DNA from: Tigriopus japonicus
Taxonomy: Eukaryota > Arthropoda > Copepoda > Harpacticoida > Harpacticidae
DNA length: 64,000 bases
Direction of reading: 5' to 3'
Assembly: GCA_010645155.1 (NCBI GenBank)
Contig: CM021312.1
Location: 11,090,609 to 11,154,608 of the forward strand
Each line of letters starts with the position of its first letter. The stretch's first letter is position 1. The notes under the pieces are model-generated. The model was not told the DNA's origin and made no database searches. It worked only from the letters and a program-made list of their open reading frames with translations. This document shows, piece by piece, positions 11,473-21,325 of the stretch. The translations under genes were made by a program, and so were the position numbers.

Positions 11473-11682
11473 ATGCAACTAATTCGAGGATGGGGAAGCA
11501 GCAATAACAACGAAGATGCCCGCCAAAGACAGGAAGAGGAACGGAGAGCCCGCCGAGAAGCGGAGGAACGAGAACGACGATTGCAGGAAGAGCGAGAAAG
11601 GCGCCAAAGGATCGAGGAACAAAGGAGGAGAGACGAGCAAAGGCTTAGAGAGCTCAACGATATGAAGCGCAAATACATGTGA
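11473..11682 (+). CDS. 69-residue Glu/Arg-rich helical protein, paralogue 1
   Basis: An unrecognised small protein. The start MQLIRGWGSSNNNEDA is followed by about 45 residues made almost only of Arg, Glu and Gln (residues 17-61), then LNDMKRKYM. The alternation of E and R at three-to-four-residue spacing favours a stable single alpha-helix or a coiled coil. No signal peptide or membrane segment. The ATG at 11,473 is the first in frame after the TATA box, about 80 nt downstream of the probable start of transcription, and AATAAA follows at 11,812. The paralogue at 16,630 differs at seven bases, five silent and two changing the protein (residues 12 and 44), while the 3' flank has diverged much more. 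That pattern argues the protein is maintained. Intronless as far as I can see. The function is unknown, and database hits to other E/R-rich proteins would be composition-driven. Confidence 0.72.
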   Translation: MQLIRGWGSSNNNEDARQRQEEERRARREAEERERRLQEERERRQRIEEQRRRDEQRLRELNDMKRKYM

Positions 11683-11811
11683 TTCGGAACCAATCAAAAT
11701 TCAATCAACATGACCCTGAAACTTGATTTATGAAGTTGGTATATTTATGACCTCAAAAGCAAACATTATATTGTCACATATGAATGGCGGAAATGACTGT
11801 AACTTAAAAGA

Positions 11812-11817
11812 AATAAA
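11812..11817 (+). terminator. Polyadenylation signal
   Basis: AATAAA 130 bp after the stop codon of the mini-gene, followed by an A-rich stretch. A downstream U/GU-rich element is not obvious. Confidence 0.45.
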
Positions 11818-11946
11818 AAAACAGCAACAAAAAAGTAAAAAGTCGCCAGAATTAGATTATGGGTAGGAATATTGGCTTAGCTTTGAGAGGGCTCCATTCA
11901 ATTATAGATTTCAATTTTTCAGTAAATTTGAATCATCTTCATGAAT

Positions 11947-12109
11947 GAATCATCTTCAAGAAGGGGTTTTCCAAGGCAATGGTCCGATGGTTGTCTGGAA
12001 TGTCCTTGGGCCCCTTCTTATGGATGAAGATGATTGCTGACTCCATCCAGTCTGATGGGAAGATAGATGTTTGGAGGGCGTGGCTGAAGAGATCTTGAAG
12101 GAGTAGTGG
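11947..12109 (-). pseudogene. LINE reverse transcriptase fragment
   Basis: The minus strand has one open frame of about 54 codons with the fingers region of a non-LTR reverse transcriptase: an FPSDWMESAIIFIHKKGPKD segment, then an NHRTIAL segment, corresponding to the usual W..A.I..I.KKG and N.RPI.L motifs. No palm (ADD) region follows. It is an isolated piece from a family different from the LINE at 34.0 kb. Confidence 0.75.
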
Positions 12110-12304
12110 TTGGATTAGTGTTCACAAAAACGAGCAAAACAAGTTGCTTTTCTAAAAATGTAGAATACTACGAAATGTTGACAAAAATGTTAGCCAAGTC
12201 TGTTAGGAAAATCTAAGGCATATGTGTACAAGCATTGAACAAAAATTTTGTACTATCAATATGTATGTTAAGGCAAGTGATAAAAATATACCTCATTGTT
12301 TTGG

Positions 12305-12386
12305 AACTTTCCCCGTAGCTCTGGGGCTTACCAAAAATAACCCGTGGGCCCACATGTGAGCCGTGGCCCATTGTTTCCCAACCTTA
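12305..12386. mobile_element. Fragment of the CAGGGGTCGG hAT MITE
   Basis: About 80 bp aligns with the MITE in the 1.4-kb palindrome (for example CTTTCCCCGTAGCTCT against CTTTCCCCATAGCTCT, and GAGCC.TGGCCCATTG against GAGCTCGAGCCCATTGG). The terminal repeats are missing. Confidence 0.6.
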
Positions 12387-12949
12387 CGATAAGAGAGCTC
12401 AAGTATTTATAAAGGCAGATAATAAAAAAAAGCAGCAAAATTCGCAAATGATTGCACCTTCCAACATATTCTTTCTTGGTCTTTGAAATGGAAGTATTAA
12501 AATGCTTCATTGACCATTATTCATAATCAGACTACTTTCAATGAACCTTGTCTGGAACCCTTGGAACCTTGGTTCATGATTACTTTATGATTTTATACAC
12601 CTGAGCTCAAAAAATGAAGTAAATGCAAAGTGCACAGCGAAGTCCATGATTTTTTTGCCTTTTTACATGTGATTGATGAACAATATTTTTTTCTCCTTTT
12701 TCTAAAATTAACAAAAGTTTTTCTTCTTCTAACTGAGGTGAAAATTATGATACCAAGTCCCCCCATCAATTAGGCCATTGTCTCAGAAGAAAGCAAAATG
12801 ATATACATTTTTTGATTTTCATCACTAGTCTTTTTGCCCACACTTGGGTAGTTTTTTATTGTTGAATCCATGGGACTGTTGCATCAGGAGATTTTGGCAT
12901 GTGATTAGAACACAACATCTTTCCCTCACTGGGAATTGCTTTCATCCAC
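12387..12949. other. No gene recognised
   Basis: AT-rich, no identifiable content. Confidence 0.5.
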
Positions 12950-12985
12950 CAAGTGGCATTGTTTTCGTCCATGTTGGGTCCATTA

Positions 12986-13411
12986 TCATCCACCTTGGAT
13001 CTCTGTCATGGCAGGGTCGGCCACATGGCGGGAAACGTGCTGGGGAATTTGCCCTTTCAGCCACGCGTCAGTCCTGCGCCATCCTCCACTTGCGGTACCA
13101 TCCTCTATCAAGGCACTATTATGGGCATTGTGTCGGCCACTTCCGGGTATCACACTGGTCAAAAAGGCGGAAATTGCGTCAGCCACAGGTGTGGTCAGCA
13201 ACCGGTCAATTGGGGGCCTCAGTTTGTCGAGATATTGGTGGGGGTCATCGGGGCCCATGGCGGGATTCTTCGGATCCGTGATGGGAAACGTCCCAAGGAA
13301 ATTAGATTTCTTGGGCAGGCAATAGTTGAGGCACCACCCTCCTAAAGGCACCACTTCCTCCCCAATGCAGTCAAGGCACACTGCGCAATCGGCTCTCAGG
13401 TCGGATCAGGG
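12986..13411 (-). CDS. Unidentified ORF in a GC-rich island
   Basis: The minus strand is open from just after a stop near 13,411 to the TGA at 12,986 (about 140 codons), with no ATG near the beginning, so it would have to be an internal or partial exon. It starts Cys-rich (CAVC, CLDCIGE, then WCLNYCLPKK) and continues with a Pro- and Asp-rich part (NPAMGPDDPHQYLDKLRPP). I do not recognise the family; a retroelement Gag-like piece or an exon of an unrelated gene are both possible. The interval is clearly richer in G and C than its neighbours, and the three plus-strand frames are also open over much of it. Which frame, if any, is used cannot be settled by eye. Confidence 0.25.
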
Positions 13412-13420
13412 GATGTGGTA

Positions 13421-14340
13421 TTTGACTGGAACACAACAGGGACTTACACATTTGGTAATCTTTTTTGTCCCAGTCGTGTATGTGATCCTTTTATTGATGT
13501 CAAAGGGGGGTTTGAAATATGACTATTAACACTCGCTTTAAACACGGTTTTTCCAATCGTCGTGTTGCACATGGTCAATAACATAGAAGCACATGCCATA
13601 TGTATTCCCAAGAGTGTTTCAACCCACACGAGACAATGCTTTGTTTGTATTTGCCGACAAATGAAATAAAAACAGTCATGAATTACTCTATAGATCAATT
13701 GTGTCCAGTACAAAATTTGTTCTGATTGGATCTGACAAAAGCAAGCAAATGGCGATAAAATGTCTTTTCTGCAAATGTTGATATATTCGTGTTTTCTTGC
13801 ATACACATGTTACTCACTAGAAAATAAAGTTATTTGAAGTTTCCGAAACTTTTGTGTTAAAAAACACTTAATTTCATAATGATCATGTTAACAGTTTGGG
13901 TAAAGTTGCAAAATACAAGCAACATAACTTTGCAAATGTTGGCGCGTTTTCTCATTAAAACATTTCTGGACCTCTGCTGTCATGAGATAGCCCAAATCCT
14001 CGAATACTCATTTCTTACAGAGAGAGAAGTAGCAAATATGCCACTTGAACTTTTACCATAACCAAGGGTGCCTCTAACTGGAGGATAGGGCTTTGAGCGA
14101 ACCTAGGTCACTTTTTATTGCCTATTTTATATAGATGATCTGATGTGGTCCCAAATTATGTTATGAGAGCATAAAATTGCGAGTTTTTCTTGTGATAGCT
14201 ATCCTGATTTTAGTCAAATTTCCAGGAAGTTGTCATTTATGTTGTAAGAAATCTAGAATTTTGGTATTTAGGTGACCAAAAATAAAACGGAAAATTCACT
14301 TTGATATTCCAAAACAGCAATGAAATCTCATAGAGTCGGT
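13421..14340. other. No gene recognised
   Basis: AT-rich. A 120-codon open frame on the minus strand (13,806 to 13,444) has no ATG near its beginning and no motif I know. Confidence 0.45.
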
Positions 14341-14700
14341 TTTGGAGGCGCAGTTGACACCTGACAGATTTTAACAAAAGAGTTTTCATTTTGCCTCGAT
14401 GGATGGCGCAGTTCTTTTGAATATGGCAAAAGTTAAGGGTTTTCTTGTTTAACTTTAGCACAAAATTCCTTAATGTAGACATTTGGGCACAATTGGTTCA
14501 TTTTGGTTAAGCCCTGTTGTGCATCAACCATTTTATTTTTCCACTCAAACTTTCCTGAAATACTTTTTCCTGCTTTATAAATCAAGAAAATATTTCATTT
14601 TTGCTTGAAACCGCCAAAATATTTAAAAAATCGAGGGGAAATGACAAAAAAATCATTTGAAAAATATAGTGCCGGGCCCTAGTTATAACCTTGAAAGGGC
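14341..14700 (+). repeat. Dispersed repeat, copy B
   Basis: Direct-orientation partner of 9283-9630, strongly diverged. It retains TTTTGGAGGC at the start, CATTTTGGTTAAGCC in the middle and GAAACCGCCAAAATATTT near the end. Confidence 0.55.
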
Positions 14701-15011
14701 GGAACCTAGACAAATTTTTGCATCAACTGACCCGTTTTCAAGCTTTTCAGGCTTCCATTTGAGGCATTATGCCCAGTTGTTCCTCTGTGAAGATGTGTTT
14801 GGTCCAGGAAATGGTAAGACACGGAAGACTCTCCTCAGGTGTTCAATTGGTGATTTCTTATTAATCAAATTCCATTCTAGAAAATGACTTTGTTTTGATA
14901 AGAATGATTAAACAATCATATAAGGATGTTGTTTGCTGAGTTTCAGGATGATACATTCCCCTGTTCACGAGAAACAGTGTTTCCAAGTTTGCTACAATCG
15001 CAAGAGAAAAT

Positions 15012-15086
15012 GTCAAGGAGAAGACTCAAACCATCAACCTCCTTTTTGAAGGTTAGGTGCCTCATCCACTACACCACGTCTCTTTC
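15012..15086 (-). mobile_element. tRNA-derived SINE head
   Basis: On the minus strand a tRNA-like stretch begins GAGACGTGGTGTAGTGGATG, with TGGTGTAGTGGATGAGGC as box A and GATGGTTTGAGTC as box B, about 75 bp in all. I see no A-rich tail close by, so it is probably a 5' fragment of a SINE rather than a functional tRNA gene. Confidence 0.55.
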
Positions 15087-15467
15087 TTTAGTATACTTCC
15101 AATTCTCCAAACCAAAAAAAAAACTGTGTTTATACCAAGCATTACGTTTGTTCTTCAGAAACGGAATATTTCCACGTTTTATAAAACAAGTTATGGTTGA
15201 TGGAGCATACTCAAAATTGGAATTTGAAGGTGAAAGTGTAAGACCTTGTTTCTAATTGTTATTGAACGTGTTAGACTTGTTTAAGGCTGATAACTAAGGC
15301 TCGGAGACATATTCAGTTTTTCTGTTGAGTAGAAATTTCAGACGTTCCAAGGAATAGGGTCAGCTGACGATCAGCTAACAGTAAACACTACGTTGTGAAA
15401 CGTCTGGGATTCTGCTTCACAGCAAAACTGAATATTTATCCCAGGCCTACTGATAACCTCAATTCAA

Positions 15468-15926
15468 GGTGGGTGAGGCATGGCGTAGTGCGTACTGCGT
15501 CGGTTGGTCGTGCAGATGGCTGGGGTTCGATCCCGGCTGACTGCCACCCTCAAAACTCAACTCTTCGGAGTCAAAATTTAGCATTTGAACCGTCTTTCAA
15601 ATGCAACACACAAATTTCCAAATTCAACTCTTCGGAGTCAAAATTTAGCATTGAACTGTCTTTCAATGCCAAATACTAGGCAAGCCCCGGTTCGATCCCG
15701 GGCTTGCCGAGTCCTAGTGACTTGTGGTATTAAGTTACATGCAGAAGTCACGGCCCTTGACGGCTTAAATGGGCGAACCTGGGGTCATTCCCGAGGGTGA
15801 GGTAAAAATTAATGCTTGCTTGTTAGCTTGTCCAAGTGGAGCGGCAATATCCCCATATGGCGGACAGCCTCTATCAGATCGCAGCTGCGAAGCTGCGTTC
15901 TGACTCCTCAACAAACAAACAAACAA
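15468..15926 (+). mobile_element. Complete tRNA-derived SINE with 13-bp target duplication
   Basis: A perfect 13-bp direct repeat, AACCTCAATTCAA, flanks it (15,455-15,467 and 15,927-15,939). The head has box A (TGGCGTAGTGCGT) and box B (GGGGTTCGATCCCGG), giving a pol III promoter, and the 3' end is the A-rich CAAACAAACAAACAAAA. The body holds two copies of a 46-47 bp unit (15,558-15,604 and 15,624-15,669, starting CAACTCTTCGGAGTC). After them comes a palindrome at about 15,681-15,710 (GGCAAGCCC paired with GGGCTTGCC around CGGTTCGATCC), which looks like a second T-arm. The intact target duplication indicates a fairly recent insertion. Confidence 0.85.
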
Positions 15927-16517
15927 AACCTCAATTCAAACAATATAAAAAAACCTAAGTAAAAGTTTCTAAATGACAAGTTGACATTTTCATAACCTAT
16001 CCCCACATTTAATCATTGACCACGTTTTTTGACAAAGGTTTTTGTCCTTAATTATTCTGCATGATTAGATAACATTGAAATATCTGTCTGGTTTGAAAAA
16101 GATGACATCAAGCAATGAAGACCTTGCCCAAGTTTTGACCTAAAACCCCTTTAGAGCTCAAACAACATGATATACTCAAATTTTGGGAGGCTATACGAAC
16201 CTTGATTTTTCAGGATAACAGCATTTTAGTTACTGCTGATGCAATATATGCAATATGCAAATGCAACTACTAATGCAAAAGACCTTTTGAAACATCTTCA
16301 TAAAAAAGGATGAAAAGAAATTGTAACTTTCTTCAATTTAAAGTTACACAATTCACAATTTATGTCAATGACCCCTTGACTTGAAATACCCTCATTGACA
16401 CATCTGATCAGCCTCAATATCCGGGGGCACACTTCAAATGCATTGTCAAGTTTTTATCCAACAACTTTTTCACCATAATTCAGTTTAGAGCGCGTGTCAG
16501 ACTCAATGGCCAAGTCA

Positions 16518-16525
16518 TATAAATA
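16518..16525 (+). promoter_or_regulatory. TATA box
   Basis: TATAAATA at the same place relative to ATG as in the first copy. The probable transcription start is ATCAGAAC near 16,551. Confidence 0.65.
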
Positions 16526-16629
16526 CATCTTGGAGCAATTCATGGATCAATCAGAACTTGATCATTGCTTTAAGACAACTATCAGATCTTCCATTCAAAG
16601 ACCACTCCTGTGATCTTCATTTATTTACC

Positions 16630-16839
16630 ATGCAACTAATTCGAGGTTGGGGAAGCAGCAATAGCAACGAAGATGCCCGCCAAAGACAAGAAGAGGAACG
16701 GAGAGCCCGACGAGAAGCGGAAGAACGAGAACGACGATTGCAGGAAGAGCGAGAAAGGCACCAAAGGATCGAGGAACAAAGGAGGAGAGACGAGCAAAGG
16801 CTCAGAGAGCTCAACGATATGAAGCGCAAATACATGTGA
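16630..16839 (+). CDS. 69-residue Glu/Arg-rich helical protein, paralogue 2
   Basis: Same length as the protein at 11,473 and identical except for Asn to Ser at residue 12 and Arg to His at residue 44. It has the same short polar N-terminus (MQLIRGWGSS), long charged helix and basic end (NDMKRKYM). The similarity extends from about 16,370 through the promoter and the whole 5' leader but stops soon after the TGA. Between TATA and ATG the two copies are close to identical, and the frame stays open through the leader in both, although no earlier ATG exists. AATAAA follows at 16,954. A recent direct duplication with preserved coding sequence is the simplest explanation. Function unknown. Confidence 0.72.
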   Translation: MQLIRGWGSSNSNEDARQRQEEERRARREAEERERRLQEERERHQRIEEQRRRDEQRLRELNDMKRKYM

Positions 16840-16953
16840 TTAGGGACCGATCAAATTTCATTCAACTGCTTCCAAACCCAGTTAAAAGACTTCCATGTTA
16901 TGTAAACTTAATTTTATGATCTCAATTTTGGTGATAATGTGATTCACATATGA

Positions 16954-16959
16954 AATAAA
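16954..16959 (+). terminator. Polyadenylation signal
   Basis: AATAAA 115 bp after the stop of paralogue 2, the same spacing class as in paralogue 1 although the surrounding sequence differs. Confidence 0.45.
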
Positions 16960-17544
16960 TTTATGTTTTTCAAACCACAAATCAAAGAATGTAAACGTTT
17001 TCATCAAAACTCAATTTACTTGTTTTCTGGAGTTACTCATTGATTTATGATGTCTATCCAACTATAGCAATGTCTCATATGCAGAAGAACCTAGTCATGA
17101 TTTTACCAATGCCTGGAGCTTTGCTTTTTATGGGACACATTATTTCTGTTGAAATAGTTTTGTTTAGAAACCGTGTTTTTTATGAGAAGAAATATTTTAT
17201 CAGTTTTTATGCACTTAAAGTAATCTTAGATACATCTGATATCTTGGTTAGTGTCAAAAGTGTCATAATTGCTTAATAACATATTTAACATTGGCAGCAT
17301 TCCAGAGGTCAAATCCACAAAGTTGAAAACCTTGAGTTGTGGGTGTGACAATTGTGAAAAACAAAATAATAATGAAGATAAACAGAACTAACACAACTTC
17401 AACTTGTCTAAATACAAAACATTTTTCTTACGGGATGTGGACTGTAAAGATCAAGAGTTCTTGAACTTTTTAAAGCCAGGGCCCCTTAGAGCTCCGACAT
17501 TGCCAAGTTTAGAGCACTTAGAAACATCCAAACAACTTTTTCTT
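16960..17544. other. No gene recognised
   Basis: AT-rich sequence without supported content. Confidence 0.45.
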
Positions 17545-17824
17545 GAGTCACTTTCGATTTTTGGTTTTTAAAAATTAGGTTTTTTTGGAGTATTGTCGCT
17601 AGGGTCGGAGGGTTGAGCCTCGCCCGGCCAGCGAAGCCAGCCATCACATCGTCCAAAGTGTTCCAATAGCCAATCTCATGTCCGGTATCAGAATGGTTCT
17701 CAGTCTGTGGGTGTGAATCAACGTCTAAAAGTTTCCTTGAGAAAGGCCGGGGAGGAGAATCGAACCTGGGACCTCTCTCTCTCACTATAGGAAACTGCGC
17801 TAACCACGACGCCACGTCTCCTCC
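17545..17824 (-). mobile_element. tRNA-derived SINE
   Basis: On the minus strand a tRNA-like head starts GGGAGGAGACGTGGCG. Box A is TGGCGTCGTGGTTAGCGC, box B is AGGTTCGATTCT (plus-strand 17,757-17,767), with a GA-repeat between. A body of about 180 bp and an A-rich end (CCAAAAAAACC, near 17,575) follow. This head differs from those at 0.8 and 15.5 kb. Confidence 0.7.
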
Positions 17825-18377
17825 CTATCAACTGAAAACAGTAAAAATTACAGTGTAATTGTTCTGGAGAATTATTAGTAGGGAAAACTGAGTGGCATTA
17901 ACATTCAGTTAAAAAAACGTTAAATTTTGAAAACTCCAAACTCTTTGGTGTTTTATCAATTTTTTCAAGGCCCCCTAGAAGATGTCTGGCCCCCTGAGGG
18001 GGTCTGTACCCCAGTTTAAGAGCTGATGATACAGATTAACGGAATGTTCCTTTTAAATTGACACTAAGACGCCATCTGTTTTTTTACTGTTTTCAGTTCT
18101 TGAAGTGTTGATTGCGCTTTGGCGCAATATAAGCTAATATATTGCCCTGCTTCTTGCATTTCAATTACTCAACTATGCTAGCTCTAATTGAGAGGCGACT
18201 GCAAGATGTAAAAGGCTACATTGTTGAATAATTTCTATGTTTATTTCAATTTCTTTTACATTCTCAGTTTTGGAGAGACGGGAAGACATTTGACCATAGT
18301 TTTTCCAACGATTGTGATGCAGCCTGATTAGCTAATGGATTTCAAAATATCGTTCAAGCCTTTATGGTCACAATGTA
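17825..18377. other. No gene recognised
   Basis: AT-rich. Nothing identifiable. Confidence 0.45.
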
Positions 18378-19637
18378 CGAGGGGAATGTCAGTTAAAACG
18401 AGAATGACGCTGTAGCGTAGAAACCCTGAGGTTTTCAACGATGTTTATTTTTACACTTCTTTAACATAAATTCTATTTATTTCGATGCATTTTTGACATC
18501 TCTCTAATCAACCCTCAAATGTTTTCTAAAAGGCCATCTTTTGACAACACTCTAAGGACCCCCTGCACGGCTAATTCATGCTCAGTCTCATTGTCAAAGG
18601 TCTTCCCAGACAATTATTTTTTTCAATGATGAAATAGACCAGAATGCCAAATCAGGTGAATAAGGTGGATGGCCAAGGAACTTGATTCTTTTCTTCTCAC
18701 AGAAAGCCGTTGTTTCCTGGCTGGTGTGACGATGCTGATGGATAAGCCAGTCCTTGTCAGTCTTGTTTGGCCTTTTCCTCCAAAAATGGCTTAAACACCT
18801 CTCAAAGGCTTTACAGTAGTAAGATGAATTCACAGTGATTCCTTTGGAGACATAACGTTGGTAGATGGAACTTTTTGAATCAAAAAATCCTCCCTCAACA
18901 ATCCATTGCTTACATTGGATTTTGGTTTCTGGTGTGTACAATTGACTCACGATTCATCACAAGTGAATATTCCTTCGAGGAATGTTTGCCCTTCTTGAAA
19001 ATGATGCTCGATGAAGTCTCTTGAAAACTCCAGATGAGCCATCTTGTGTTCTTCTGAGATGAATAGAGGGATCCATCTTGCACTCAGCATGGACATGTGC
19101 AGATCTTCAACCAGGATTCAAAACTCAGTTTTTTTCTGAGAGGTCAGATGAAAGGCAATACTAGCAACAGTCAGACGAGCGTCTTTCTTTATAAAGTTCC
19201 TCACAACTTCCATATTTTCATGAGTTCAGAATGAATGTTTTTGATGCTTTACTTGCTTGGAATGAAACGACTCTCTTCCAGCTCGGATTCACTTGTGCCA
19301 AGCAAAAACACGTCCTTTGGACATTACCTTGTCCCCATTAGCATTCTTGAGAAAATTGAAGGTTTCTTTGGCAGTTTTCCTTGCTTTTGCAAACGCAAGA
19401 ATGGTAACGCGTTGATGTTACATTTTGTGGTTGTTCAATTTTGGCAGGGGTGAGCGAAATGACACGCAAGGATTCCGATTTTTTCTGGTATTTAGCGCGA
19501 TCAATCGGACATTTACAATAAAATAACAATTGAAGCCTAAAGAAAAAGCAATCGATTGAAATGCATTGAAATTTTCTCAGGCAACTCAAAAAAAAAGAGT
19601 TAGAGCCTCATTCTCGTTATTACTGACATTGCTCTCG
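18378..19637 (-). mobile_element. Dead mariner (DD34D) transposon, copy 2
   Basis: Inverted ends start CGAGGGGAATGTCAGTTAAA (left) and CGAGAGCAATGTCAGTAATA (right, minus), with TA outside (18,376-18,377 and 19,638-19,639). A 118-codon minus frame (18,950-18,594) carries YTPETKIQCKQWIVEGG, then FFDSKSSIYQRYVSKGITVN, and HPPYSPDLA. Compared with copy 1 it lacks about 20 residues after the WIVEGG motif and has lost the segment bearing the third catalytic Asp through a deletion and frame change. The second catalytic region is also damaged. It is a cousin of copy 1, not a simple duplicate, and is inactive. Confidence 0.85.
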
Positions 19638-19882
19638 TAAGAGTGAAATGAGTGGTTAGAGAATGAGGATAATACCTTTCAAACCTTTTTGCCACCTTTC
19701 TGGCAAAAACATGCCGTTTCTTCAAGTCACTTCAGAAAAAATCTGAAAGTCGAGATTTGGGTGGAAAATTCAACTGATGGGAGGGGCCAAATTAATTGGG
19801 TTTGCCTGTCAGTGACCGTTCTACATAATGTATGTACGAACAGTGTCCATAATGCAAGCATATGTCCGTTCCTAATATTGGA

Positions 19883-20100
19883 CAGCACACTCCAAAAGCA
19901 CCGACAAGTTTTTGCGTAACAACTTTTTAGGCAGAAATTGAGATGAAGTGTGCCCAATTCTTTCATCTGAAGGGGTATGCACGCCTGTTTTTAGGTTTTA
20001 TGGATCAATTCAATCTTCAGCATCATTCTTTCAAAATGCAATTTGAACTTTGTAAGAATCTAAGACACCCCATTGGATGAACAAAGAAAATAAAGGGTTG
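19883..20100 (+). pseudogene. Decayed third copy of the Glu/Arg mini-gene
   Basis: From CAGCACACTCCAAAAGCACC on, the upstream region of the two mini-genes is recognisable (TTTTTGCGTAACAACTTTTT against TTTTTATCGAACAACTTTTT), followed by ATGGATCAATTC and CATCATTCTTTCAA, matching the leader. No TATA box remains. An ATG at the right place (20,036) opens only 14 codons, beginning MQFELCKN, and AATAAA follows at about 20,089. The Glu/Arg helix is gone. Either a pseudogene or a copy that kept only promoter and leader. Confidence 0.5.
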
Positions 20101-20275
20101 TTATGAATTAGAACTCTTTAAACGCAAGTTAAGACGAAATGAGATGCTAAATTGAATACTTAGTTTGAATTGTTTAAAACTTATATTTCCCCGGCGCTTG
20201 GTTTTCGTCACCTCCACACGAATTGATAAGCTGAAACAGTCATTTTTAAATTCCAAAGAGATTTTGAGACCAGAT

Positions 20276-20409
20276 TTGAGGTGAAGAGACATTGTCGCAA
20301 ATGTAATTTAGTTGTGTGAATTTGGTCTCGGGCCAAAAAATTGATTTGTCTGATTGTGTTCGCTAATTCATTCTGTGTACGTTTTGCCCTGAACCTTGAA
20401 GGAGCATAA
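20276..20409. repeat. Left flank duplicate at an assembly gap
   Basis: 134 bp from TTGAGGTGAAGAGAC to GGAGCATAA that recur immediately after the gap (20,519-20,651) with one substitution and one A-run length difference. Confidence 0.9.
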
Positions 20410-20518
20410 NNNNNNNNNNNNNNNNNNNNNNNNNNNNNNNNNNNNNNNNNNNNNNNNNNNNNNNNNNNNNNNNNNNNNNNNNNNNNNNNNNNNNNNNNNN
20501 NNNNNNNNNNNNNNNNNN
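20410..20518. other. Assembly gap (109 N)
   Basis: Run of N. Any frame that crosses it is meaningless. Confidence 1.
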
Positions 20519-20651
20519 TTGAGGTGAAGAGACAATGTCGCAAATGTAATTTAGTTGTGTGAATTTGGTCTCGGGCCAAAAATTGATTTGTCTGATTGTG
20601 TTCGCTAATTCATTCTGTGTACGTTTTGCCCTGAACCTTGAAGGAGCATAA
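20519..20651. repeat. Right flank duplicate at an assembly gap
   Basis: Near-identical to 20,276-20,409. Probably the two contig ends overlap and should be merged, or a true tandem repeat was collapsed. Confidence 0.9.
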
Positions 20652-21103
20652 CTTTTGACTCCAACGTTATATTGAGCTGAAAATAAAATATGCATTCTAG
20701 TCAACATAGGCTAGGCCTCATTTACAGAAGAACGCGATTGATTTGTTCCTACTGGCAATCCAGATTCGTTTCGTTAGCCGTCCAGTCCAAAGAAATTCAG
20801 TGGTTCTTGACTCATCCCCAAGAGTGCCACAAAAAATGAGTTTGCTCAATTAAGATCCATTAAATATGCCTTGGTAATTTCTCCATTAATCACACATTTG
20901 CATAACGCCAGTGCCTCGAGAATTCGAGGAAGCAATTGAGTGGTCAATCAAATTTCCATTAGGATCATTTCAAGATTTGCAAATGAGTTATGTCGGAAGA
21001 ATTTAATTGGGTTTTAAGATTGGTGGGACCCAAATGCGTGAATAATGAAGACATCTGTCTTGAAACTTGATCGGTTAAGTTATTCAATAGACTTTATGGA
21101 CTT
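20652..21103. other. No gene recognised
   Basis: AT-rich. A block near 20,640-20,715 (GCATAACTTTTGACTCC...) resembles 37,405-37,480 weakly, suggesting an old repeat. Confidence 0.4.
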
Positions 21104-21108
21104 CTACT

Positions 21109-21310
21109 TACAGGGTCGGCGGTCCAAGTGGATCGTTTGGAGTGTTTCGTACATGACCAGTGTCCGTTTCAGGTCAAATTTAGGCTCATTGACCTCGTTA
21201 TTTGGTCCATCCTTAAAAGTGAGACATTTAGGGCTACCAAGCAGTCCAGTCCAACCCACAATTCTGCTCTCCTCCCCTTGAGGGACAAATGCAAGGCATT
21301 GTGCCACCTG
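21109..21310 (-). CDS. Possible exon, strand ambiguous
   Basis: A small island of more balanced composition. On the minus strand an ATG near 21,310 opens MESIGQVAQCLAFVPQGEE and runs about 67 codons to CCCT followed by a consensus donor GTAAGT (minus, near 21,109). On the plus strand the same boundary reads as an acceptor (CTTCTACTTACAG) followed by an open frame to 21,319. Both cannot be right. I recognise no family in either. It may be a coding exon of an unknown gene or chance. Confidence 0.2.
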
Positions 21311-21325
21311 TCCTATTGATTCCAT

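Noticed and set aside
15468..15550. Functional tRNA gene
   Set aside because: Box A and B are good, but acceptor-stem pairing is poor and an A-rich tail and target duplication show it is a SINE.
20208..20707. Open frames spanning the N run
   Set aside because: They exist only because N codons are not stops.
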